64,000 nucleotides of DNA from Streptomyces hyderabadensis (lineage in GTDB: Bacteria > Actinomycetota > Actinomycetes > Streptomycetales > Streptomycetaceae), in NCBI RefSeq assembly GCF_020404845.1, contig NZ_JAIOJZ010000025.1:1-64000 (forward strand). The letters run 5' to 3'. A model generated the notes under the pieces. That model was not told the DNA's origin, ran no database searches, and was given only the letters and a program-made list of their open reading frames with translations. Shown here piece by piece: positions 1 through 9,699 of this stretch; the stretch's first letter is position 1; every line of letters begins with the position of its first letter. The position numbers were made by a program, and so were the translations under genes.

Positions 1-215
1 GCCTTCGAGCGCTACGACGAGGAGACCGCCACCGCGGCGGGGGCCTCGGCCGGCGCGACGGTCTCCGCCGGCGCCTCGGAGGCACCGGACGGCGGGCCCG
101 CGGGGCGGGACGCGGCCCTGCGCCGACGGCGCGGCGGCAGGGTGTCGCTGGGGGTGTTCGACTCGGTGTCCGTCGAGCTGGTCGCGGACCCGGTGGGTTC
201 GGTCGGTTCGAGCAT
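1..215 (-). CDS. rne: Ribonuclease E/G N-terminus (partial, reading frame interrupted)
   Basis: This is the start of the large Streptomyces RNase E/G, the RNA-processing endonuclease; the catalytic part lies outside the window. The ATG at 215 opens a low-complexity, Pro/Ala/Glu-rich N-terminus with the Arg cluster PPRRRRRAASRPAGPP, which I recognise as typical of actinomycete RNase E. The frame reaches an in-frame TAG at 12-14 after 67 codons. Known homologues run on for about 1,000 residues, so either an indel lies near the window edge (sequencing error or real frameshift) or the copy is truncated. Third-codon G/C is high up to the stop, so the frame itself looks real. Identity is fairly sure; the state of the gene cannot be judged from here. 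Confidence 0.6.
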
Positions 216-488
216 GCGGGGGTTTCTCCCGTCAGGCTCCCGGGCGCCGCGCCTGGTCCGGCATCGACATGTCGACCGCCGGTGACGTCCGCGGCTCGCG
301 CGGTGCGCGGTCGCCGCCGTCCGGGGCGCGGGCGCCGCTCGGAAGCTCTCCGTGTCTTGTCTCGCCGGTTCCGTACCCCTTGTCGTGCACGGCCTGGCGA
401 AAGTCTTGTGGTCGGTGCGCTGCCCGACCCAGGTGGCTCCCGAGTTCGAGGGCGGCGCTACGACGTCCGTCCCTGAGCGGAACCTTCC

Positions 489-1307
489 TTACGCCGGCGC
501 CTTCGCGGCGGCGGAAGCGGCGGCCGGATGCGGCGCGGGCGCTTCTGCCTCGCGGTCGGGCGCGAGCGGGTCGGTCACCGCACCGGTCTCTTCATCGAAC
601 AGCCCCTGCGCCAGCCTGGTCACCGCTGCGGGGACCGGCGGCGCCAGGTCGGCCACGGCGCGAAGACCGGACAGGACGTCGTCGGGTCGTACGGCAGGCG
701 TCACGTGCCGAACAACCAGCCGCAGTATCGCACAGGGCCGGTCGGTCGGCCTATCAGCCGGTGAACCGTGCGTGGTGACGCTCTCCAGGTGCGCGACGGC
801 GGAGCGGGTGTCGAAGGTACGGACGCCGTTCTTCGTACGGCGCTGGACCTCCACCGCCGGGGCCGCGTTGAACGCCGCGACGGCGGCGTCGGCCTCGGCG
901 GACTCCACTCCGTCCAGCCGCAGCTCCCACACGGAGGCCGTCAGCCGGTCGGCGAGCCCCGAGGTCCGGGCCTCGACCGCCTCGACGACGTCGAGCCCGG
1001 CGGGCAGCGACTCGTCGAGGAGCAGCCGCAGCCGCTCCGGGTCGCGCGCCTCGGTGAGCGCGATCTCCAGGTACTCCGCCTCACTGCCCGTGCCGGTGGG
1101 TGCGGCATTGGCGTACGACACCTTCGGGTGCGGGGTGAACCCCGCCGAGTACGCCATCGGCACCTCGGCGCGGCGCAGCGCACGCTCGAAGGCGCGCTGG
1201 AAGTCACGGTGGCTGGTGAACCGGAGGCGGCCGCGCTTGGTGTAGCGCAGTCGGATGCGCTGCACCGCGGGAACGGGCGGCGGGCCTACGGGCTGTCGCT
1301 TGCCCAG
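489..1307 (-). CDS. TIGR03936 family (DUF2344) radical SAM-associated protein, probable CTG start
   Basis: This protein of about 272 residues belongs to the DUF2344/TIGR03936 family, which in other bacteria is found fused to or beside the TIGR03960 radical SAM protein (here at 6420-8378). Its biochemical role is not known; an RNA-related function is often assumed. The core RIRLRYTKRGRLRFTSHRDF and AYSAGFTPHPKVSYA motifs are family hallmarks, and the C-terminus is an Ala/Pro-rich tail. A GTG at 1265 would begin directly at the domain with no ribosome site. In the same frame a CTG at 1307 sits 7 nt after AAGGAG (1320-1315) and gives the N-terminus (M)GKRQPVGPPP, matching the usual MxKRQPxGPPPAPA start of homologues. 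I therefore prefer the rare CTG start. It lies just upstream of rne in the minus-strand reading direction. Confidence 0.85.
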   Translation of the reverse strand: MGKRQPVGPPPVPAVQRIRLRYTKRGRLRFTSHRDFQRAFERALRRAEVPMAYSAGFTPHPKVSYANAAPTGTGSEAEYLEIALTEARDPERLRLLLDESLPAGLDVVEAVEARTSGLADRLTASVWELRLDGVESAEADAAVAAFNAAPAVEVQRRTKNGVRTFDTRSAVAHLESVTTHGSPADRPTDRPCAILRLVVRHVTPAVRPDDVLSGLRAVADLAPPVPAAVTRLAQGLFDEETGAVTDPLAPDREAEAPAPHPAAASAAAKAPA

Positions 1308-1340
1308 GGGACTTCTCCTTGTGTACGGCGGTCAGGACCG

Positions 1341-1430
1341 GGACGCAGCCCCGCGGTGGCGGGGAGCACACCGGCTGACGCTTTCCCAGCGTCGTGCAGT
1401 CGGGATCATCCCCGCGTCGGCGGGGAGGTT
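1341..1430 (-). CRISPR. One-spacer type I-E CRISPR remnant
   Basis: Two 29-nt repeats (1430-1402 and 1369-1341, minus strand) flank a 32-nt spacer (1401-1370), which gives the canonical 61-bp period of type I-E arrays. Both repeats carry the CTCCCCGCC...CGCGGGG hairpin core, and the first ends in GATGATCCC, like type I-E repeats common in Streptomyces. They agree at about 20 of 29 positions. The second repeat differs at its 3' end, as terminal repeats usually do, and the first differs at its 5' end. No cas genes are in the window. This could be an orphan mini-array or the decayed end of a lost array. Confidence 0.6.
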
Positions 1431-2494
1431 TCGCGCCCGGTCCTCTTTTCTAGAGTACGCGCTGGCGCAGGCATAGGTTCCCGCCGGTCCACCGGCCGCC
1501 GACCCGCGGGCTCCCCGAACAGCATCCGGCGCACGTCGGCGCGGGCCTGCCGCACCGAGAGCCGGGCCGAGGCCAGCGCCTGCCGGGTCGCCCGCCCCGC
1601 GCTGCGCCCCGCCTCGGCGAGGGGCCGCAGGACGGCGTCCCGCGCGGCATGCCCCACCGGGGTCAGCACACTCCGGTACACCCAGCGCGCCGGTTCGGCC
1701 ACGGTCCAGCGCAGGACGGTGCCGAGGAACCGCCCGACGGCGCGCGAGAGGTGCCCGGCGATCCGCCAGGCGTGCCCGAGGGCGTCCGCCACCTCCCGTG
1801 CGACGACCGCGAGGACCCGGCCGACCGGGGCGAGCACCCACCGCCACACGGCGAGGGCCGGCAGCACCAGCAGCACCCGGACGGTCCAGTACAGGACGAA
1901 CCCGACACCGGTGACGACCAGCCCCACCCCCCGCGCCACCTGCCGGCCGCACCAGGCGAGCGCGTGCCCGACCGGGGTGAGCACCCACCGGTACAGCCAC
2001 ATCGCCGGTACGACGGCCAGGTACCGCCCGAGCCACGCCAGAGCGGCGTACAGCCCCCGCCCGACCGCCGCGAGCCCCGCGCCCACCCGGGTGAAGAACC
2101 AGGCGAGCCCGTGCCCGACCGGCGTCAGGACCCACCGGTACAGCCACACCGCGGGCACCACGAGCAGCACGCGCCCCAGCCACCCCACGCCCTTGGCGAG
2201 CGGCACGACGACGTACCGCCACAACGCGACCAGCGGCCACACGAAGACGGCCCGCCCGAGCCACGCCAGCGCCCGCCCGACGGGACGCAGCACCGCGTCC
2301 CGCAGGAACCGCCCCGCCACGACCAGCGCGTCCCACACCATGCGCACCGGCACGACCAGCACCAGCACCACGATCCGCACCGGAATCCGGATCGCCACGG
2401 CGAGGCATCCCTCGGCGTCCGACCGGCGCACCGGCTCGCCCTGTCCCGCCCGCGGCTGCACACCGGGCGCCTTCTCCAGATCCACCATGCACAT
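1406..2494 (-). CDS. Hydrophobic protein with about seven repeats (WLYRWVLTPVGH type)
   Basis: I do not recognise a named family. The product (about 362 residues) is mostly amphipathic or hydrophobic segments built from a degenerate repeat of about 30-45 residues, each centred on a motif like W-x-Y-R-x-V-L-T-P-V-G-H-x-L-A-W. Copies include DAVLRPVGRALAW, WRYVVVPLAKGVGW, YRWVLTPVGHGLAW, YRWVLTPVGHALAW, WRWVLAPVGRVLA, YRSVLTPVGHAARD and DAVLRPLAEAGR. The C-terminus is basic and soluble-looking. Several starts are possible: ATG 2494 (no clear ribosome site) or GTG 2398 preceded by GAGGGA. The stop and the last seven residues (TSPPTRG) are encoded by the CRISPR repeat at 1402-1430. It lies 49 bp downstream of the phosphorylase-SLOG-TIR gene on the same strand, so the two may be cotranscribed. 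A membrane location is inferred from composition. Confidence 0.6.
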   Translation of the reverse strand: MCMVDLEKAPGVQPRAGQGEPVRRSDAEGCLAVAIRIPVRIVVLVLVVPVRMVWDALVVAGRFLRDAVLRPVGRALAWLGRAVFVWPLVALWRYVVVPLAKGVGWLGRVLLVVPAVWLYRWVLTPVGHGLAWFFTRVGAGLAAVGRGLYAALAWLGRYLAVVPAMWLYRWVLTPVGHALAWCGRQVARGVGLVVTGVGFVLYWTVRVLLVLPALAVWRWVLAPVGRVLAVVAREVADALGHAWRIAGHLSRAVGRFLGTVLRWTVAEPARWVYRSVLTPVGHAARDAVLRPLAEAGRSAGRATRQALASARLSVRQARADVRRMLFGEPAGRRPVDRREPMPAPARTLEKRTGRETSPPTRG

Positions 2495-2543
2495 GAGGAC
2501 GCCGCTCGACCCGGTTCGGATCCCGCGACGTCCCGTCCCGCGG

Positions 2544-4721
2544 CTACTCGCCGCCTGGGACGGCGGGTGCGGGTGCGGCGGGTGCGGGTTCGGCGTGTTC
2601 CAGCAGTTCGCGGACGAGGGCGACGAGGGCGTGCGGCGTTCTGGCCAGGGCCTGCGGCAGGGCACGGGCCTCGGGCGGCACGATGTCCGAGCCGTCCAGG
2701 TTGATGATCCAGAGCTGGAGTTCGCCCACCGCGTGCCTGCGCAGGGCCAGCTCGATCTCGTCGTAGCAGAACCTGCTCAGGGCGTACGACCTGCTCCACA
2801 GGACGACGAACAGGTCGGCGGACAGGACCGCGTCCTCGATCGTGGGGTTGACCATGCGGTCCGGCCGCAGCTCCTTCTCACCGACCAACGCGGTGATCCC
2901 CGCGCCGGAGAGGTACGTCTCCAGGGCCTGGGCGAATTCGGCGTCGGGCCTCGCACGGCTGATGAAGACCCGACGCGGCGGCCACCGGTAGTTGTGCGGC
3001 GTGCGCATGCGGGCGGTCACCAGCTGGTCCGCGATCTTCATGGCGTCCGGCACCGCGTCCCGGTCCATGAGCCGGCGGTGTTCGAGCGCGGGGTAGACCG
3101 CGGCCCAGTCCCGCCGCTGGTACGCACGCCGGGACGCGCCGCCGAGGAACGCGAACGGCACGATCGGCTTCCGGCGCGCCTCGGCCAGGTGGAGCACCGT
3201 GTTCGCCGTCTTGGAGACCCGGCCCCCGACCGCGATCACGACATCGGCCTCCTCCATGGCCTGGATCTGGCACAGCAGCCATGCCTGCTCCCGGGATTCG
3301 TCGTCCTCGGGCCCCGGGTAGTACCAGTTCTTGATCTCCGTGTCGTGACCGGACCCCAGCATCGCGAGCATCTCCGTCTGCCGCTCGGCGACCTCCGGGT
3401 GCCGCGGACTGTGCAGGTGCACGATGCGGCCTGCACCCGACTGGACGTAACCGATCACCGCGTGGAGGTCGGCGGAGTCCGGGAAGGGACTGCACACGAC
3501 GAGTTCCGCACCGGCCTTCGCGACGGCCTGCCCCAGCTGCTCGCAGACGTGCGCGAGCTGGGACTGCTCGTAGTCCGGGTAGGTCGTCTCGCCCGTCACA
3601 CCGCCGAGGACGTAGACGGACCTGATCCGCGACAGGGCGGCGGACGGCGCGGCGACCTGCGGCGCGGCCAGGCGCCGGCCCAGCAGCTTGAACAGCACCT
3701 CCGCGGAGGAGCGCGCCGCGAACTGCTTGTACCGGTCGTCCTTGCGCGGATCCGCGTGGTCCATCACCCCTTTGGCGACCACCCAGTCGGACAGCCCCAG
3801 CCGGTGGGCGACCTGCGCGATGACGGCGGACTCCATCTCCAGACCGGCGACGGAGCGCACGCCCCACTGCTTGAGCCGCGCCCAGGTGAGCCCGTCCTTC
3901 ACCACGACGTTGCCACTGGCCATCGGCCCGACGACGACGGCGTACGGCAGCTTGCGGGGGCCGTCCAGGTCGTCGTAGACGAGTTGCTCGATGTGCGCGT
4001 ACCCCGCGTCCGTCAGCGACAGGGCGGCGCCCTTCCGGGTCACCAGACCGTCGGCCTGCAGGCTCTGGATCTGGTCGGTCCACGAGGCCTGGGAGAGGAA
4101 GCGCGACCTGGCGGGGTGCCGCCGGGGGTCCTCACCGGCGTAGAGGCGCTCCATCAGCCAGATCCGCGCCTCGTGCGGGGAGGCCTCGCCGAAACTGGGC
4201 AGGTCGGACGTCCCGAGGTCCTGCGCGGCCCGCAGCCAGCCCTCCGGGGCGGGGATCTGGCGATGGTCCCCCTCGAAGCCGTCCTGGGTCCGCTTCCCCT
4301 CGTCGTAGGCGTACGCCAGCTCGGCCACCACGACGTCGCCGAGCGCCACGTGCGCCGGGTTGCCCGCGCACACCCCGCACATGGCGAGGCAGCGGGGCCG
4401 CAGGCGTTCCACGAGCGTGGACACCACCGGCGCGGTCGCGGTGGCCCCCATCCGGGTGGGCCGGGCCAGGGCCACGGTCATGCTCCTGCCGTCGGCCAGG
4501 ACGTACGTGCCGACGAGGAAAGGGATCAGGGACTCCGACTCGTGCTCCTCCCAGGCCGCGACCCCGGGATGCCCCGCGTACCCCGCCGAGCCGGCCGACC
4601 GGGCCGCCTCGTACTCCTCCTTGAGCGCCGTGATGATCAGTACGTCGACCCCGCCCGACCCGGCGTCCGCCCCCAAACCCATGGACCCGACCGTACCCGC
4701 CCCTGGTAGCGTTCGCGGCAT
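2544..4721 (-). CDS. Phosphorylase (PNP/Pfs)-SLOG-TIR fusion, probable antiphage effector
   Basis: The 725-residue protein has three parts. Residues 26-350 are a purine-nucleoside-phosphorylase/Pfs-like domain: DVLIITALKEEYEA (26-39), a CGVCAGN...LGDVVVAELAYAYDEGK block (115-143), GPMASGNVVVKDG (265-277), and GLEMESA...VVAKGVMDHADPRKDD (293-329). An insertion at about 212-250 looks like a small winged helix. Residues 365-530 are a SLOG-type nucleotide-binding Rossmann domain with VYVLGG (369-374) and EADVVIAVGGRVSKTAN (491-507). Residues 583-700 are a TIR domain (RVFISRARPDAEF, and SRFCYDEIEL at 649-658), with Glu655 at the expected NADase position. Known family facts: TIR domains cleave NAD+, SLOG domains sense nucleotide signals, and some PNP-domain immune effectors cleave ATP. 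One polypeptide with all three suggests an abortive-infection protein; that role is inference. Alternative start ATG 4682. Confidence 0.8.
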   Translation of the reverse strand: MPRTLPGAGTVGSMGLGADAGSGGVDVLIITALKEEYEAARSAGSAGYAGHPGVAAWEEHESESLIPFLVGTYVLADGRSMTVALARPTRMGATATAPVVSTLVERLRPRCLAMCGVCAGNPAHVALGDVVVAELAYAYDEGKRTQDGFEGDHRQIPAPEGWLRAAQDLGTSDLPSFGEASPHEARIWLMERLYAGEDPRRHPARSRFLSQASWTDQIQSLQADGLVTRKGAALSLTDAGYAHIEQLVYDDLDGPRKLPYAVVVGPMASGNVVVKDGLTWARLKQWGVRSVAGLEMESAVIAQVAHRLGLSDWVVAKGVMDHADPRKDDRYKQFAARSSAEVLFKLLGRRLAAPQVAAPSAALSRIRSVYVLGGVTGETTYPDYEQSQLAHVCEQLGQAVAKAGAELVVCSPFPDSADLHAVIGYVQSGAGRIVHLHSPRHPEVAERQTEMLAMLGSGHDTEIKNWYYPGPEDDESREQAWLLCQIQAMEEADVVIAVGGRVSKTANTVLHLAEARRKPIVPFAFLGGASRRAYQRRDWAAVYPALEHRRLMDRDAVPDAMKIADQLVTARMRTPHNYRWPPRRVFISRARPDAEFAQALETYLSGAGITALVGEKELRPDRMVNPTIEDAVLSADLFVVLWSRSYALSRFCYDEIELALRRHAVGELQLWIINLDGSDIVPPEARALPQALARTPHALVALVRELLEHAEPAPAAPAPAVPGGE

Positions 4722-4888
4722 GTCTGCTGCCTCGTGCGCGGCCGCTTGCGCCGCGGTGACCAGGACGTCCCGCTAGCGGCGGGGCGTTCGGCTCACACAT
4801 CCTTCCTGGACGTCCAGCCGCTTCGTGATCGGACCGGAGCGGCACGCTCGTGCTGCTCGGGTATTCCTCTGAGCAACGGAGCCCCTCG

Positions 4889-6313
4889 ATGCTTCCAGGC
4901 ATCCCTTCCTCCGGCGGGCACGGCCCGTCTCCCGCGCGCGCGTGGCTGGTGCTGTGCGCGATGTCCATGCTGCAGTTCTTCATCGCGGTCGACGTGACCG
5001 TGGTCAACATCGCCCTGCCCTCGATCGGCGCCGGCTTCGGCGTCGACGGACACACCCTGACCTGGGTGGTGGTCGGCTACACGGTCACCGGCGGCGGGAT
5101 GCTGATGCTCGGTGGCCGCCTCGGCGACCTGCTCGGGCGGCGGCGCGTACTGCTGCTCGGCACCGGTCTGTTCGGCGCCGCGTCGCTGCTGGCCGGGCTG
5201 GCCCCCACGTTCGCCCTGCTGGTGGTCGCGCGTCTGCTCCAGGGTGCCGGTGAGGCGGTCGCGCTGCCCGCCGCGATGGCCACCATCGTCCTGATGTTCC
5301 CCGAGGGGCCGCGCCGGACGCGGGCCCTGAGCGTGTGGGCGGCGGTGGCGAGCTGCGGCCTCGTACTCGGGTTCGTCGTGTCCGGGATCATCACCGCTCA
5401 CCTGGGGTGGCGGTGGGTCTTCCTGGTCTCGGTCCCGTTCCTGCTGGTCGTGCTGCTGGCGGCCGTCTTCCTGGTCGAGGGCGACCGGCCCGTGGCCGGG
5501 GACGGGCCGGCGCCGGACCTTCCCGGCGCGCTGCTGCTGACCGCCTGCCCGCTGCTGTTCGTCCTCGGGGTGGTCGAGGCCGGTGAACCCGCCTCGCCCG
5601 CGTGGGTGGCCCCGGTGTCGCTGGCCGGGGCGGCGGCCGCCGGAGCCGGGTTCCTCCGGGTCGAGGCACGCTCGCGGGACCCGCTGCTGCCGCTCCGCTT
5701 CTTCGCCGACCGCACGCGGGTGACGGCCAACCTGACCACGATGCTGCTGAGCGGCGGCCTGTCGACCTCGTTCCTGCTGTTCACCTACTACCTGCAGGAC
5801 CGGTTGGGCGTCGGCCCGCTCGGCTCGGGCCTGACGATGCTGCCGCTGGCGGTGTCGCTGCTCGTGTTCTCCGCGCTCGTGCCGCGCCTGCTGGACCGCT
5901 GGGGAGCACGCGCGTGCGTGCTGGCCGGCATCGGGTTCACCGCCGCCGCGATGGCCGCGATCGCGCTCGTCTCGGCCCTGGAGGCAGGGGCGGCGGCGCT
6001 CGTCCCGGCCATGCTCCTGATCTCGGCCGGGATGGCGTTCGGCATCGTGGGCCTGCAGTACCTCGCGGTCAGCGGCGTCACCGAGGACGACGCCGGGATC
6101 GCCTCGGGCGTCCAGCGCGCGGCCGACCAGCTCGGCGGCGCGACCGGGGTGGCCGTCTGCGTCGGGCTCGGGTTCGCCCCGGCCCTGCACTCCCTCGATC
6201 CGTTCCTGGTCACCACCGTGCTGGCCACCCTGGGACTCGCCGCCGGCGCGGCCGTGGCCTGGCGCATGCCCGCCCCCGCCGCCCCGGTAACGGCACAGAC
6301 TCCGGCCGGGTGA
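4889..6313 (+). CDS. DHA2-like MFS drug exporter
   Basis: This is a 474-residue major facilitator permease with about 12-14 hydrophobic helices, predicted to export drugs or toxic metabolites with proton antiport. The N-terminal half carries the family motifs: ARAWLVLCAMSMLQFFIAVDVTVVNIALPSIG in the first helix region (the VDVTVVNIALP core is typical of DHA2/EmrB-like exporters), GGRLGDLLGRRR (motif A) and ARLLQGAGEA (motif B-like). ATG 4889 is chosen because GGAG (4878-4881) lies 7 nt before it; a GTG at 4850 lacks such a site. It is transcribed divergently from the phosphorylase-SLOG-TIR gene and ends at a strong hairpin. No adjacent TetR/MarR regulator is seen. The substrate cannot be read from sequence. 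Confidence 0.85.
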   Translation: MLPGIPSSGGHGPSPARAWLVLCAMSMLQFFIAVDVTVVNIALPSIGAGFGVDGHTLTWVVVGYTVTGGGMLMLGGRLGDLLGRRRVLLLGTGLFGAASLLAGLAPTFALLVVARLLQGAGEAVALPAAMATIVLMFPEGPRRTRALSVWAAVASCGLVLGFVVSGIITAHLGWRWVFLVSVPFLLVVLLAAVFLVEGDRPVAGDGPAPDLPGALLLTACPLLFVLGVVEAGEPASPAWVAPVSLAGAAAAGAGFLRVEARSRDPLLPLRFFADRTRVTANLTTMLLSGGLSTSFLLFTYYLQDRLGVGPLGSGLTMLPLAVSLLVFSALVPRLLDRWGARACVLAGIGFTAAAMAAIALVSALEAGAAALVPAMLLISAGMAFGIVGLQYLAVSGVTEDDAGIASGVQRAADQLGGATGVAVCVGLGFAPALHSLDPFLVTTVLATLGLAAGAAVAWRMPAPAAPVTAQTPAG

Positions 6314-6317
6314 CACC

Positions 6318-6360
6318 CACCGTCGGCCGGGGGTGCCGCCGGGCACCCCGGCCGACGGTG
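6318..6360. terminator. Bidirectional hairpin terminator
   Basis: A 19-bp GC-rich stem with one bulged G and a 4-nt loop lies between the convergent MFS and radical SAM genes. No U-run follows, which is usual for Streptomyces terminators. Confidence 0.7.
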
Positions 6361-6419
6361 CGGTCCGCTCGCGGAGACCGCCGCCACGCAGCGACCCGGA
6401 CGGCCCCCGTCCCCTCGGT

Positions 6420-8378
<1,959 letters not shown>

Positions 8379-8502
8379 CTCACGGGACCTTCGTGTGCTG
8401 ACAAGGGGGACCATCCAGCCTAACCCGGCCGGACCGGTCCCCCTTACCGCTCGACCGCGCTCGGCCCCCGGGAGCCCCACCGCTCACGCCCCGGGTGCCG
8501 GG

Positions 8503-9699
8503 CTACGCCGACATCGGTCTCTGCACGGTGATCGACTGGAGCAGGCCGACCGCCATCCACACGGCGAACATGGAGGAGCCGCCGTAGGAGACGAAGGGCA
8601 GGGGCAGGCCGGTGACCGGCATGATGCCGAGGGTCATGCCGACGTTCTCGAAGGTCTGGAAGGCGAACCAGGCGACGATCCCGGCGGCGACGACCGTGCC
8701 GTACAGGTCGGGGGTGCTGCGGGCGATCTTGCAGGCGCGCCACAGGACCACGCCGAGCAGCGCGATGATGAGACCGGCGCCGAGGAAGCCCAGTTCCTCA
8801 CCGGCGACGGTGAAGACGAAGTCGGTCTGCTGTTCGGGGACGAACCGGCCGGTGGTCTGGGAGCCGTGGAAGAGGCCGGAGCCGGTGAGCCCGCCGGAGC
8901 CGATGGCGATGCGGGCCTGGTTGGTGTTGTAGCCGACGCCCGCGGGGTCCAGGGCCGGGTTGGCGAAGGCGGCGAAGCGAGCGATCTGGTAGTCGTCCAG
9001 GATCCCGAGCTGCCAGACCGCGAGCGCACCGGCGGTGCCGGCGCCGAGCAGTCCGAAGACCCAGCGGTTGCTGGCGCCGGAGGCGAGCAGGATGCCGAGC
9101 ACGATGATGACCATGACCATGACCGACCCGAGGTCGGGCATGAGCATCACGATGAGCATCGGCACGGTGGCCAGGCCCAGGGCCTGGAGCACGGTGCGGT
9201 GGTCGGGGTACGGCCGGTCCCCGGCGTCGACGCGTGCGGCCAGCAGCATCGCCATGCCCAGGATGATGGTGATCTTCACGAACTCCGAGGGCTGCAGGGA
9301 GAAGCCGCCGGGGAGCTTGATCCAGGAGTGGGCGCCGTTGATGGTCGAGCCGAGCGGGGTGAGCACCAGCAGGATCAGGAAGACGGAGGCGCCGTAGAGG
9401 ACCGGCACGGCGGTGCGCAGGGCGCGGTGGCCGAGCCAGACGACGCCGACCATCAGGGCGAGGCCGATGCCGGTGTTCAGGAGGTGCCGGGTGAGGAAGT
9501 AGTACTGGTCGCCCTGGTTGAGTTCGGTGCGGTTGCGGGTCGCGGAGTAGACGAGCAGCGAGCCCAGCAGGGACAGGGCCACGGCGGCCAGCAGTATCGG
9601 CCAGTCGAGCCGCCGGGCCATGGAGTCCCGGGCGAAGAGGCGGGTCCAGCCGGCCTTCTCGGGGCCGTACCCGGAGACCTGGAAGCTGTTGCCGGTCAT
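8503..9699 (-). CDS. rodA: RodA, SEDS peptidoglycan glycosyltransferase
   Basis: RodA (398 residues, about 10 membrane helices) polymerises lipid II into glycan strands and works with a class B penicillin-binding protein. SEDS hallmarks are visible: NGAHSWIKLPGGFSLQPSEFVK, the TDFVFTVAGEELGFLGAG loop, and GLPLPFVSYGGSSM near the C-terminus. The ATG at 9699 overlaps the stop of the PBP2 gene by 4 nt (ATGA), so the two are translationally coupled and presumably form one RodA-PBP2 synthase. In Streptomyces this cluster acts mainly in spore-wall assembly rather than in tip growth. Confidence 0.95.
   Translation of the reverse strand: MTGNSFQVSGYGPEKAGWTRLFARDSMARRLDWPILLAAVALSLLGSLLVYSATRNRTELNQGDQYYFLTRHLLNTGIGLALMVGVVWLGHRALRTAVPVLYGASVFLILLVLTPLGSTINGAHSWIKLPGGFSLQPSEFVKITIILGMAMLLAARVDAGDRPYPDHRTVLQALGLATVPMLIVMLMPDLGSVMVMVIIVLGILLASGASNRWVFGLLGAGTAGALAVWQLGILDDYQIARFAAFANPALDPAGVGYNTNQARIAIGSGGLTGSGLFHGSQTTGRFVPEQQTDFVFTVAGEELGFLGAGLIIALLGVVLWRACKIARSTPDLYGTVVAAGIVAWFAFQTFENVGMTLGIMPVTGLPLPFVSYGGSSMFAVWMAVGLLQSITVQRPMSA

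Noticed and set aside
1..285. Plus-strand frame reading AFERYDEETATAAG from the window edge
   Set aside because: It shares third positions with the RNase E frame, so GC bias cannot separate them, but only the minus strand gives a recognisable family N-terminus.
768..4709. A plus-strand open frame of over 1,300 codons across the phosphorylase-SLOG-TIR gene
   Set aside because: Antisense to a gene with clear domains; long open antisense frames are common at very high GC, and its translation is Arg/Gly/Pro-rich with no recognisable domain.
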